Assembly: GCA_942493075.1 (NCBI GenBank)
Contig: OW818681.1
Coordinates: 5,704,001 to 5,768,000, forward strand
Length of the DNA stretch: 64,000 nucleotides
Source of the DNA: JBBQYD01 sp942493075
Lineage (GTDB): Bacteria; Verrucomicrobiota; Verrucomicrobiia; Limisphaerales; UBA8199
Reading direction: 5' to 3'
Position 1 is the first letter of the stretch. Every line of letters begins with the position of its first letter. The notes under the pieces are model-generated. The model was not told the DNA's origin, did no database searches, and was given only the letters and a program-made list of their open reading frames with translations. A program made the position numbers and the translations under genes. Of the stretch, positions 53,446 through 62,189 are shown one piece after another.

Positions 53446-54407
53446 TGGAGCGTTTCTACGAAAGCCTGCAGCCGGGTCAGTTCCCGCGCGGCGTTGCCTG
53501 CTTCGCCCCCGGCTTCGAGCAGCAAAACCGGCAGGCCGAAAGCTTCCCGCAAACTCCCCGCCTCGGCACGCCAAAGGTCACACCCGGTGAAATGCCAAAG
53601 CACCATGCCGCGCACATGGCGGGACGCCAGCCGCGGCTTCAACCAGGAATATAGCCGCGTGTTGGGCCGCTGAAATACGTCCGCAATGTGATCGCAGTAA
53701 CCATCAACCAATGATGCAAACGGGTCGCAGTCAGCAGTAAGCTCAAATGCCGGACATAGGCTGCGCTCCCCTGTTTTGGTGGCGTTGAGCACGACACGTC
53801 CCCCGGCTAATTCGATCTCATCGAGCAGTTTCCAGCGGATCGAGGGGAACGGCCCACCGACCAACGCCAGCGGGACCTCGTTGCCCTTCGCGTTCTCAGG
53901 CAGAGGCAACACCGATCCGTCCCGGTGGAATTGGTCCAATGCTTTTGCAAACTCACGCGCCGCACTAACCGGCGCGAGATCGAGCAACCTCTGTCGCGCT
54001 GCATTGGATTTCTCCAGTTCCAGCCGCAGGCATGAAGCCGAGGGTGTCACACCGCCGAGCGCCAATAAAAATTGGCCGAGCCGTTCGAGCTCAGATCGAA
54101 AGAGTTGCCCGGCTACCTGCGTTTGCCACGTGGCAGGCAGGTTGAACAAAAAGGCGCGCTGATTTCCGTAGTGAAGCGCCGCATCAAACCCGCGCCGCAT
54201 CTGGTCGCAGGCCGTCGTAAAGATCACCGCTGAGGTGGGATTTGCCTGAGCGAATTGGACGGCAGCCTCCGCAAAGGCACAGAGCCCTGCAGTTAACGAA
54301 GCTGCGCCATGGAGGAGATTCTCTTCCGTCCAAATGCCATTCGGTTGCAACCCGTGTGCTCGAATCCATTCAGGGGGAATCCACGGGCCGGTAAGAAACA
54401 CACGCAT
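53442..54407 (-). CDS. 2-hydroxyacyl-CoA dehydratase family protein, subunit 2
   Basis: This 321-residue shorter family member (HgdA-like) starts MRVFLTGPWIPPEW. Family-like stretches are SAVIFTTACDQMRRGFDAALHYG, where Cys and Asp recall the CDxxR motif of the family; LALVGGPFPSIRWKLLDEIELAGGRVVLNATKTGER; and LWHFTGCDLWRAEAGSLREAFGLPVLLLEAG at the end. It probably pairs with subunit 1, whose start it overlaps. An array of GGCTAAA heptamers lies directly upstream of the ATG, so translation starts without a visible ribosome site. Confidence 0.8.
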   Translation of the reverse strand: MRVFLTGPWIPPEWIRAHGLQPNGIWTEENLLHGAASLTAGLCAFAEAAVQFAQANPTSAVIFTTACDQMRRGFDAALHYGNQRAFLFNLPATWQTQVAGQLFRSELERLGQFLLALGGVTPSASCLRLELEKSNAARQRLLDLAPVSAAREFAKALDQFHRDGSVLPLPENAKGNEVPLALVGGPFPSIRWKLLDEIELAGGRVVLNATKTGERSLCPAFELTADCDPFASLVDGYCDHIADVFQRPNTRLYSWLKPRLASRHVRGMVLWHFTGCDLWRAEAGSLREAFGLPVLLLEAGGEAGNAARELTRLQAFVETLQ

Positions 54408-54411
54408 TAGA

Positions 54412-54443
54412 AGAAAGGCTAAAGGCTAAGGGCTAAAGGCTGA
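54412..54443 (+). repeat. Heptamer array upstream of subunit 2
   Basis: AAAGGCTAAAGGCTAAGGGC and neighbours, five bases before the ATG at 54407 (minus strand). Confidence 0.85.
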
Positions 54444-54536
54444 AAGCGGGGTTGAGTGGCCGTGGAAAAGGTTGTTCTCACACCGTCTGGGTTCTCGCTC
54501 TGGACTGCTGGATGCAACCGACTCCCGTCGCACTTC

Positions 54537-54660
54537 AGTACTGTTGGTAGCCACCGCCCCCCCTCTTGATTCCACCCTGGTTCATCGGGTTGGCGCTCCC
54601 TGGCGCCAACCCGATGAACCAGGAATAATGTTTCTTTCGGATTTTTCTACCAACAGTACT
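54537..54660 (+). repeat. Nested palindromic repeat inside the dehydratase operon
   Basis: Outer arms AGTACTGTTGGTAG (54537-54550) and CTACCAACAGTACT (54647-54660) are perfect. The inner hairpin is a perfect 20 bp stem, CCTGGTTCATCGGGTTGGCG (54576-54595), with its complement at 54604-54623. The 386 bp gap between the methyltransferase gene and subunit 2 holds only this and two heptamer arrays. Confidence 0.85.
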
Positions 54661-54781
54661 GATCTAAAGTGCTGCCACATCCCGCGCATGAGCGAGTCAA
54701 CGGACTCTGGCGTCCGGCTCCTTGGTCTGCTTTTCCATCTTTGCATCTTCGCGTCTGATGATTTTTGATTTTTTTTATTCA

Positions 54782-54812
54782 TACCTTTAGCCTTTAGACT
54801 TCAGCCTTTCCA
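54782..54812 (-). repeat. Heptamer array at the methyltransferase 3' end
   Basis: The minus strand reads GGAAAGGCTGAAGTCTAAAG..., which encodes the last residues (GKAEV) and stop of the methyltransferase, then continues as heptamers downstream. Confidence 0.8.
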
Positions 54813-55600
54813 ACAATGATTCCCTGAATGACCTTCCCGGCTTGAGCCAGCGACTGGAGAAACTTCATCTCGCGAATCACAGTTGCCGCGAGTGCCGCGT
54901 CGAAGCCGATGATCTTCAGCGCATCGTAGGTGAGTTGTTTGTCGATCATGTCCACATACAGCGGCATCGAAGTGGCGAAACGCCCGGTGTCCGCCGCAAC
55001 GTGGACAACGCAGCCGTTCTGCTCCAACAATGATTGGTATTCCCCAAGCGTAAGCACATTCGGGAACTTCATAAACGTGAGCAAACGCACCGCCTCGGCT
55101 TCCGTTAATCCCGCTGGGCCTTCCATCCAGTCGGTAAAAGCGATTATGCCGGACGGTTTGACCAACCGGGCGGCTTCGGCAATCAACTCCGTCTTGTCTT
55201 CCACATAGCACCACGCGTCCTCGCCCCATACGAAATCGAACTGCCCTGACGGCAAGCCAGTCGCGCAGGCATCGGCTTCAACGAAGAATGATTTGTCCGC
55301 AAGACCTTCTTCAGCACAGCGTCGGCGCCCCAGCTCCACCACGGCGGGCGTGGCGTCCACCCCGGTCATGTGCGCCACCTTGAAGAAGCGGCTGAGAAAC
55401 CTCATTCCAGCGCCGGTGCAGCAGCAGAGATCAACGCCGCGCCACCCGGCGGCAATGCCTGCGCGTTGCGCGAGGTCCATCGAGGATGTGAAGCCGCCCA
55501 GGTGAATCTGCTCGCCCATGAGCAACTCCCAGAGTTGGCGTTCGGGCCCGGAGTAAACGGCTTGAACATCGGAGAGAAATATCTGAGGAGCTGATTTCAT
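54794..55600 (-). CDS. Class I SAM-dependent methyltransferase in the dehydratase operon
   Basis: This 268-residue UbiE/Coq5-like methyltransferase has motif I modified to VDLCCCTGAGMRFL, three Cys in a row replacing part of the usual GxGxG. The acidic strand-2 end is MTGVDATPAVVELG and motif IV is FDFVWGEDAWCYVED. GIIAFTDWMEGPAGLTEAEA follows. The CCC run is unusual and could bind metal or a chalcogen compound. This is inference. It overlaps the preceding double-cubane gene by four bases. The substrate is unknown. Confidence 0.82.
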   Translation of the reverse strand: MKSAPQIFLSDVQAVYSGPERQLWELLMGEQIHLGGFTSSMDLAQRAGIAAGWRGVDLCCCTGAGMRFLSRFFKVAHMTGVDATPAVVELGRRRCAEEGLADKSFFVEADACATGLPSGQFDFVWGEDAWCYVEDKTELIAEAARLVKPSGIIAFTDWMEGPAGLTEAEAVRLLTFMKFPNVLTLGEYQSLLEQNGCVVHVAADTGRFATSMPLYVDMIDKQLTYDALKIIGFDAALAATVIREMKFLQSLAQAGKVIQGIIVGKAEV

Positions 55601-56787
55601 TGGGACTGCCTGGAGCGAATGGTTTCAAACAGGGCCTCAACACGCGCCGAGATGCGCGCCGAGTCCGAGGGCGAATAATCGGTTGTGATCTTCAGATAGG
55701 GCAGCTTCAGTTCATCCTCGGCGAATCTGCGGACGCGAACGGATTCGATGTCGTAGGTCAGGCATGCCTGCCAGACGAGTTCAATGACACAGTGCGGCCG
55801 GAATTTCGTTGCCAGTGCGCGGAGCGTCTCCATGCGCGCGGTATTCGGGGTCATGACTGAACACGGCAGATGGTAGTACTTTCTGGCGATGGCCCCGAGC
55901 GGGTCGGTATCAGCCACATCCACATCATCCAGAATCGGCTTGAGACCCGTGCAGTTCTCCATCGCGACAACAACTGCGTCGGCATCCTCGATGATCTCCA
56001 GGACCCGTTCTGCACCGTGGACAATTGGCGCACCGGTGAGCAGCACTCGAATCTTCTCTTGCCCGGGGACCCGTGACCCGGGGCTGCGGCTAAACAGTTG
56101 CAGCGCCTGATCATACTGCTGCAAATCCACCTCGATACCGGAAATAATGCTCTTGAACTCGAGCAACTGCCGGCCCGAGAGCGGCGGTGGGTCATGCGTC
56201 ATCAGATCGGCCAGTTTCCGGCGCAAGCCGCGCTCGCGATTCATCAACCGGCTCGCCTCACGCAGTTTCTCGTCGGTGATGCGCTTTTGAAAACGCTGCT
56301 CCAGATGGTCCTTGAACTTGCGCACCTCCTCGGTCCAGCGTTTGAGCGCGTCGGCGTCTCCAGACTTTTGGGGCAGCTCGAGCACATACATCGGTTTGCT
56401 GGAGCCCATCAGCTCGAACATCTTCTTCTTGCCGTCGCAAGTCGTTTCCGCGACCACCAGATCGGCCTGGTTCAGAAACGGATTCTTCCCCGTGGCGTGA
56501 TACCCGAAAGTGGACTTGATGAGCGGACAGAGGTTGGCAGGCAGCACCTGTTCAGCCGCAGGAATGGTGGCCGCTGAGCCGCCGCAAAGACAGACCGGCA
56601 CTGCGCCTGCAGCCAGGATGATTTCCCGCGGGGTGAACTCACACATGATCCCCACGATCGGGCGTCCCTGGGCCTTCGCCGTGTCGGCGTAATCGCAGCA
56701 ATGGTCGATCATGTCGGCAAACCAAGCCAACGGACTTGCCACACCATCAGGCAGGGTGTGGTTAGGACGGCCAACGGCACAGCTCAT
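55597..56787 (-). CDS. Double-cubane cluster protein-like 2-hydroxyacyl-CoA dehydratase family protein, subunit 3
   Basis: This 396-residue member resembles YjiM/DCCP-type proteins, which hold a [8Fe-9S] double-cubane cluster and reduce small molecules using a YjiL-like activator. VGIMCEFTPREIILAAGAVPVCLCGG, ANLCPLIKSTFGYH, VVAETTCDGKKKMFELMG and VIELVWQACLTYDIESVRV are the family's conserved Cys-bearing stretches. It is the first gene of the minus-strand operon and is followed by the methyltransferase with a four-base overlap. No Shine-Dalgarno sequence is obvious at the ATG. Confidence 0.88.
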   Translation of the reverse strand: MSCAVGRPNHTLPDGVASPLAWFADMIDHCCDYADTAKAQGRPIVGIMCEFTPREIILAAGAVPVCLCGGSAATIPAAEQVLPANLCPLIKSTFGYHATGKNPFLNQADLVVAETTCDGKKKMFELMGSSKPMYVLELPQKSGDADALKRWTEEVRKFKDHLEQRFQKRITDEKLREASRLMNRERGLRRKLADLMTHDPPPLSGRQLLEFKSIISGIEVDLQQYDQALQLFSRSPGSRVPGQEKIRVLLTGAPIVHGAERVLEIIEDADAVVVAMENCTGLKPILDDVDVADTDPLGAIARKYYHLPCSVMTPNTARMETLRALATKFRPHCVIELVWQACLTYDIESVRVRRFAEDELKLPYLKITTDYSPSDSARISARVEALFETIRSRQSQ

Positions 56788-57158
56788 AAATGTGTGACTA
56801 AGCCGGGATTGTTTGGCAGCAGCCGCAAGGTGTCAAATACGAAAGGGCGGAACAAGGCAACAGCTTAGCGTAACGCCAGTTATAAACACATCGGCGAGCC
56901 CGTCCAGATGCAGGTGCTGTTGGCAGCCTACCCCAACGTTGTTTGATTAGTCCACCTCACCCATTGACAGATCTCATTGGGAGGGAGTAATAGGCATTAT
57001 GACCCCCCACCTGGATTTGTTGTCCGGGCTGCCTTTTTGGGCATTGTTATGGCCAGGTTGCATCCTTACGAGCGCTCCCGTCCTGGCAAGGAATCTTCAA
57101 CCAACCACCTCCAAAGACAAGGAACTTCAAGCTGTGAACTTTCATCCCATCCCACCTC
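56788..57158. other. Divergent intergenic region
   Basis: This 371 bp stretch lies between the dehydratase operon and the surface protein and must contain both promoters. A possible 71-codon frame starts at 56999 behind GGGAGGGAG, but it overlaps the surface-protein start and has no recognisable product. Nothing else was seen. Confidence 0.45.
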
Positions 57159-60100
57159 ATGAAAATAGATCGAATACTCGCGGTAACTTGTTCGTTTATT
57201 CCCCTGATTCTTAGTCGTCTATTGCTCGTCCTCGTGTTGGAACTGGCGCTGCTCCCCTGGCAATCAGCGGCTGAAACCAAGATGTGGGACGGAAGCTCGA
57301 GCGGCTATTGGGGCACCGGGGCGAACTGGAGCGATGGCACCGTCCCCATGGACGGAGATGAACTGGTGTTCCCAAACGGCCCGACGCGGCTGGCCACCAC
57401 CAACAATCTCAGCAGCACACGCCGGTTCAAATCCATCGCCATCCATGGAGCCAGCTATGCGCTGCGCGGCAATTCATTGACCCTCTCCAACGGCATCACG
57501 GCATACTATAGCGCCGGGTCCTATGCATCTGTGGAACTCGATATCGCTCTGGCTGACGCGCAGATATTCTCATGCGTAGCGGCTGGTTCAATTCTCGACC
57601 TTAAAGGCGACATCGCTTTGACCGAACACGCGCTGTTTGTTAACGCGGTCGGCAACGTGCTCTTTGGCGGGGCGATCACTGGAACGGGCGGCATGTATAA
57701 GCTCGGCGCTGGTGCTCTGCGACTCTACGGCGCGACAGCCAATACCTTCACCGGAACCACACGAGTAAATGTGGGCACACTCGAGCTGAACAAAGCAGGC
57801 GGCGTGAACGCGATGACCGGCGATCTGGTTGTCGGGAACAATGAATTTGGCGGCGAAAGGACACTTTGGCTCGCTGGTGCACAATTGCCTTCCAGCACCG
57901 ATGTGATCATCAACACGGACGCACTGCTCGACCTGAATGATCACAATGAAGCGCTGGGAGCTCTGACACTCAACGGCGGCTCAGTCCAGACAGGCAGCGG
58001 GCTCCTCACCCTCTCTGGCAATGTCCTTGTCCAATCGAACGCCGTTACTGCAGTGATTTCAGGCAATTTGTGCCTTGTGGGTCCAAACCGCGTATTCACC
58101 GTAGAGGGCAATGGCACAGGTCCCAACGCAGAATTGGAGCTCATGGCAACCTTGCATGATGGCGGCAGCGGCGTGCTGGTCAAGTGGGTCGGGCTGCCTG
58201 TTCCCGGATCAGGCGGTGGGTTCCTCGTGCCGGGTGTCCTTTTAAGCGGCCCCAGCACCCACGCGAGCTTGTTGTTCTTCACGAATATCAACCCCGTCGT
58301 TCGTCATCCCCTGGCGCTGGGCGAAACCAACGCCGGCACCGTGTTGGCCGGAGGCTATATGACTCTCTCCACCTCGGTGACAAACGAAACATTGGCCTTC
58401 ATTGACGGAGTTTTTGAGAACGTCGTGTATCCAAGCGGAGCGGTCCGATGGGCGGGCCCCATCAATATGGGCATAAGGGCACACTTCCGGGCGCGCGATC
58501 CCGGAGATTCGCTCGAGGTGCGGGGGCCCATCAGCGGCGAGGGATTACTGGAGATAGGCGGATACGGTGACGATGGAACCTTACTGCTTTCCGGCAGCCA
58601 GGCTAATACCCACACTGGCACAGCCTACGTGCGCTCGGGGACCTTGTTGCTCAGAAAAAGCTCAGGCAATGCTATCATCGGCGCCGAGCTCATTATTGGC
58701 GACCCGGATGGAACGGATGCTGCCGTAGTGCGCGAAGAGGCAGACTCTCAGATCGGCAGTCTTCCCGTGACGGTCAACCAGACAGGTTTGCTCGATCTGG
58801 ACATTCATGACGACACGCTGCAGGACCTGGTTCTCAATGGCGGATACGTAAACGTCGAAACTGGGGTTTTGACATTGGGGGGCAGTCTGACCGTGCTCAA
58901 CAACTCAACTCGCCAGCCCAGAATCCTTGCTTCGGGTGGAGGTGGTCTCGCATTGAACACCCCTGTTCCCTTTAACATCGCCAATTCCTCATTCTCGCCC
59001 GATTTGCGCATCGACGTTCCAATCAGAGGGTCGGGTGGGTTTATCAAAAGCGGCCCTGGCGCCCTCGGGCTCTATGGCGGAAGCAGCTTCGCGGGCACTG
59101 CCACGATAAACGATGGTCTGGTTTACCTTTACAATGACACCGCGCTCGGCACCACCGCCGGGGGAACAGTCGTCAACAGTGGCGGCGTGCTGGTGCTGGC
59201 CAACGACCGCCATATCGGAGCCGAGCCCCTTTCTTTAAGCGGCAATGGGGATGGGATCTCAGGCGCACTTGCTTCGATCGGCGGGTCAAACTCCTGGTTC
59301 GGCACGATCACGCTGGCAAGCGATTCGGTTATCTCGGTGCAGACAAATCGTTATCTAAACCTTGTGGGCGTGCTGACCGGCCCTGCAGGGTTTATCAAGA
59401 AGCAGCCCGGCACTATGATTCTCTCTGGTTCAACGGCAAACACCTTTGCCGGAAACAGCACTGTCAATGAAGGCACGCTCCTGCTCAGCAAGATTCCCGT
59501 TGATGGCGCTGTGCCCGGCCATCTGATCATCGGAGATGGCTCGGGGGGAACCGGGGCAGACGTCGTTGGCCTGCTGCGCGCCAACCAGATCGCGAACACG
59601 GCAGATATCAGTGTTGCACGTTCCGGCGTTCTCAACCTAAACGGCCATTATGACCGTGTGGATGCCGTGACCGGCAACGGGGCGATCAGCCTCCCGGGGG
59701 GACACCTCATCGCCGGCCACGACGGCAGCAGCTTCGCTTTTGACGGCGTGGTTTCCGGCACCGGCTATCTCTGGAAAGTGGGCACCGGCGCCTGGACCTT
59801 GACCGGCGACAACACCTACACCGGCACAACCCAAATCGAAGGTGGCACGCTGCTGGTCAATGGCTCGCAACCCGCGAGTGATATCAACGTCCTTGATCTT
59901 GGCACCCTGGGTGGAACGGGCACGATCGGCCGTGTGACATCAACCAGCGGGGTCGTCTCACCGGGTTCCAGCGCCGGAACGCTCACCAGCAGTAACGTAC
60001 TTTTTGATGCCGAGACGGAGTTGCGCATCGAGCTCGGTGAGACCGGGGCGGATCGCTTGAATGTACACGGAAAGGTGGGACTCGCGAACGCGAGCCTCGT

Positions 60101-60518
60101 CCTCTCTGCGGTTGGGCTGCTGCCCACCGAGGGTGAACAGTTTCCCATCCTTTCCAATGACGACACGGACGCCGTGAGTGGCACATTCGCGGGATTACCC
60201 GAAGGCGCGACGCTTTCCGCGGGGCTCCGTCAGTTTCGAATCTCCTATGAGGGGGGCACAGGTAATGACGTGGTGCTTATTGCCACGAACACTGCGACGC
60301 TTCGCCCTACCCTATCCATCCTGGCCACCGCGACCAATACGGCCCTGGTGTCCTGGCCTCAGAGCGATACTACCTGGCTGTTGCAGGCCAACACCAATCT
60401 GCTGGAGACGGAACATTGGGGCCAACTGCCTCCGCCTTACCAGAGCAACGCCGGCAAGGTCTTAGTCATCCAACCCTCAACCGGAACCAATCAGTTCTAT
60501 CGACTCCATCATCCGTGA
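57159..60518 (+). CDS. Large secreted autotransporter-strand repeat protein
   Basis: This 1119-residue protein has a long N-terminal signal segment (SFIPLILSRLLLVLVLELALLPW). KMWDGSSSGYWGTGANWSDG follows, the typical start of passenger domains in this group. Many autotransporter-associated beta-strand repeats occur (for example GAGALRLYGATANTFTGTTR, GTGAWTLTGDNTYTGTTQIE), predicted to form a beta-helix. It ends in a domain (SILATATNTALVSWPQ...TNQFYRLHHP) common in secreted Verrucomicrobiota proteins. No beta-barrel translocator or PEP-CTERM tag is present. A role in surface adhesion or sheath structure is likely but not proven. Confidence 0.85.
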   Translation: MKIDRILAVTCSFIPLILSRLLLVLVLELALLPWQSAAETKMWDGSSSGYWGTGANWSDGTVPMDGDELVFPNGPTRLATTNNLSSTRRFKSIAIHGASYALRGNSLTLSNGITAYYSAGSYASVELDIALADAQIFSCVAAGSILDLKGDIALTEHALFVNAVGNVLFGGAITGTGGMYKLGAGALRLYGATANTFTGTTRVNVGTLELNKAGGVNAMTGDLVVGNNEFGGERTLWLAGAQLPSSTDVIINTDALLDLNDHNEALGALTLNGGSVQTGSGLLTLSGNVLVQSNAVTAVISGNLCLVGPNRVFTVEGNGTGPNAELELMATLHDGGSGVLVKWVGLPVPGSGGGFLVPGVLLSGPSTHASLLFFTNINPVVRHPLALGETNAGTVLAGGYMTLSTSVTNETLAFIDGVFENVVYPSGAVRWAGPINMGIRAHFRARDPGDSLEVRGPISGEGLLEIGGYGDDGTLLLSGSQANTHTGTAYVRSGTLLLRKSSGNAIIGAELIIGDPDGTDAAVVREEADSQIGSLPVTVNQTGLLDLDIHDDTLQDLVLNGGYVNVETGVLTLGGSLTVLNNSTRQPRILASGGGGLALNTPVPFNIANSSFSPDLRIDVPIRGSGGFIKSGPGALGLYGGSSFAGTATINDGLVYLYNDTALGTTAGGTVVNSGGVLVLANDRHIGAEPLSLSGNGDGISGALASIGGSNSWFGTITLASDSVISVQTNRYLNLVGVLTGPAGFIKKQPGTMILSGSTANTFAGNSTVNEGTLLLSKIPVDGAVPGHLIIGDGSGGTGADVVGLLRANQIANTADISVARSGVLNLNGHYDRVDAVTGNGAISLPGGHLIAGHDGSSFAFDGVVSGTGYLWKVGTGAWTLTGDNTYTGTTQIEGGTLLVNGSQPASDINVLDLGTLGGTGTIGRVTSTSGVVSPGSSAGTLTSSNVLFDAETELRIELGETGADRLNVHGKVGLANASLVLSAVGLLPTEGEQFPILSNDDTDAVSGTFAGLPEGATLSAGLRQFRISYEGGTGNDVVLIATNTATLRPTLSILATATNTALVSWPQSDTTWLLQANTNLLETEHWGQLPPPYQSNAGKVLVIQPSTGTNQFYRLHHP

Positions 60519-60532
60519 GAGTGGCCACCAGT

Positions 60533-60594
60533 CTACTGCCTGACCAGCAGGCGAAAGCATGCCGGGCCAGACGGCAGGCTGACGCTCTGTATAA
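60533..60594 (-). pseudogene. Fragment duplicating the C-terminus of the SGNH-like protein
   Basis: On the minus strand this stretch reads SVSLPSGPACFRLLVRQ-stop, almost the same as the end of the protein at 62417-63517 (SVNLPSDPVFFRLLVRQ). About 60 bp are shared, including CTACTGCCTGACCAGCAGGC. The rest of the gene is missing. Confidence 0.6.
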
Positions 60595-60604
60595 TCTTTC
60601 TTGA

Positions 60605-60655
60605 GTTAAATATCAAAAAGTGGAATTAGTCTATTGTTAAACATCAAAAAGTGGA
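60605..60655 (+). promoter_or_regulatory. Direct-repeat operator candidate for the Fic gene
   Basis: GTTAAA[T/C]ATCAAAAAGTGGA occurs at 60605-60624 and 60636-60655, 31 bp apart (about three helical turns). The second copy overlaps the GTG start at 60651. The N-terminal winged-helix part of the protein below could bind here for self-repression. This is inference. Confidence 0.55.
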
Positions 60656-62189
60656 TCAAAGTGTGTCTACCGTGACCGCAAACGCCAAAAAATCCTCCTT
60701 TAGCTTGGAGACTCTGCCGGAAGTATTCGTTTCCAGTAAGGACATCAGTTCTGCGGTGTCTAAAGCGGTTCAGGCTGGACGCCTTCGCAAACTTGGTTCT
60801 CGTCTTTACACGAAGAACATGACAGAACCGGCTCCTCTGATCGTTAAGAGGAACTGGCATGCTCTCCTAAAAGACTATCTCCCGGATGCCTTGATTGCGG
60901 ATCGAACGGCGATCGAGAACCGACCAGCGCCTGACGGATCGGTTTTCGTTATTTCGTCAGCCCAAAGGCCACTTCGTTTGCCTGGAATCACTTTTCGTCC
61001 TCGTAAAGGACACCCACCGCTGCCGAGCGACCCGCTGTTTCTTGGGAGAATCCGGCTTTGCTCCGCACCCCGTGCCTGGCTTGAGAATATGCGCCCTTCG
61101 CGCAAGCGCGGCGCGGAGGTATCTCGGACTTTAGCAAGACCGGAGTTGGAGGAACGCCTTGATAGTCTTCTGCGTCAAGGTGGCAAGGCTGCGCTCAATC
61201 GCTTGCGCGACGATGCGCGTGAGCTCAGTAGTGAACTTGGCGTGGTGGAAGAGTTCCGGAGACTTGATGAACTTATCGGCACTCTTCTGGGCACTCGCCA
61301 GGCAACGGTTGAATCCCCTGTGGCGCACGCCCGGAAAAAGGGGCGGCCGTTTGATCTCGATCGGGTAGAGCTCTTCAAGAAGCTTTTTGAGGAGCTCCGC
61401 GGAAGAGCGCCGTTCACCCGCACGACCGGGCATATGGGAGATTCGGCGAGGACCAATCTCGCATTCTTTGAGGCGTATTTTTCCAACTACATCGAGGGCA
61501 CCGAATTCGCGATTGAGGAAGCCGTGGACATCGTTTTCCACGGTGTCATTCCGCGCGAACGTCCGGAGGATGCACATGATATTTTAGGGACCTTTCGAAT
61601 CGTTTCGAATAGAGCCCAGATGACCCGAACGCCGACTGACTTCGGGGGGCTTGTCTCTTTGCTGAAAGAACGGCATGCGGCATTGATGGAGATGCGTCCT
61701 GACAAGATGCCAGGTCAGTTTAAAGCGAAGGAAAACCGGGCTGGCAGCACGTTCTTCGTTTCGCCTGACCTGGTAATCGGGACCCTGGAAAAGGGATTTG
61801 AGATTTACTGGGGACTCGAAATGGCTCTTCACCGAGCCATTTTCATGATGTTCCTCGTGAGCGAGGTTCACCCGTTCGTGGACGGCAATGGTCGTCTGGC
61901 CCGGATCATGATGAATTCTGAACTGGAGGCGCAAGGTGAACAGAAATTGATCGTTCCAACCGTCTTTAGGAACAATTACATCAGTGCATTGAAGGCACTC
62001 TCTCAAACTGGGAAGAGTTCTCCTATAGCTCAGGTCCTGGAGTTCGCGCAAAAATACACTGCATCAATCCATTGGAAAAGTTTTGACAGGGCCCGGATGG
62101 AGTTGGACTCCACAAACGCGTTTATGGACTCTACTGAAGCGGAGGACAGAGGGATTCGACTAATCCTGCCGAAAGAGGCCCACCAATAG
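60651..62189 (+). CDS. AbiEi-like winged-helix domain fused to Fic AMP-transferase
   Basis: This 512-residue protein has an N-terminal AbiEi antitoxin-like wHTH and middle domain (about residues 15-180): SKDISSAVSKAVQAGRLRKL, SRLYTKN, ALIADRTAIENRP. A Fic domain follows, with inhibition motif SNYIEGTEF (about residue 283; [S/T]xxxE[G/N] type, class II Fic) and active site HPFVDGNGRLAR (about residue 407). The His is catalytic, and Asp/Asn-Gly and Arg bind ATP. Fic proteins attach AMP to target hydroxyls. A DNA-binding N-terminus suggests transcriptional autoregulation, as in type IV toxin-antitoxin and Fic-regulator fusions. The product may be a defence or stress regulator. The GTG start at 60651 is tentative. 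Confidence 0.85.
   Translation: MDQSVSTVTANAKKSSFSLETLPEVFVSSKDISSAVSKAVQAGRLRKLGSRLYTKNMTEPAPLIVKRNWHALLKDYLPDALIADRTAIENRPAPDGSVFVISSAQRPLRLPGITFRPRKGHPPLPSDPLFLGRIRLCSAPRAWLENMRPSRKRGAEVSRTLARPELEERLDSLLRQGGKAALNRLRDDARELSSELGVVEEFRRLDELIGTLLGTRQATVESPVAHARKKGRPFDLDRVELFKKLFEELRGRAPFTRTTGHMGDSARTNLAFFEAYFSNYIEGTEFAIEEAVDIVFHGVIPRERPEDAHDILGTFRIVSNRAQMTRTPTDFGGLVSLLKERHAALMEMRPDKMPGQFKAKENRAGSTFFVSPDLVIGTLEKGFEIYWGLEMALHRAIFMMFLVSEVHPFVDGNGRLARIMMNSELEAQGEQKLIVPTVFRNNYISALKALSQTGKSSPIAQVLEFAQKYTASIHWKSFDRARMELDSTNAFMDSTEAEDRGIRLILPKEAHQ

Noticed and set aside
40681..54812. Heptamer arrays considered as CRISPR or as telomere-like DNA
   Set aside because: The repeat unit is only seven bases with no unique spacers and no cas genes, and arrays are short and internal.
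56999..57214. 71-residue frame with a good Shine-Dalgarno-like GGGAGGGAG before its ATG
   Set aside because: It overlaps the start of the large surface protein out of frame and has no recognisable product; perhaps a leader, but unsupported.
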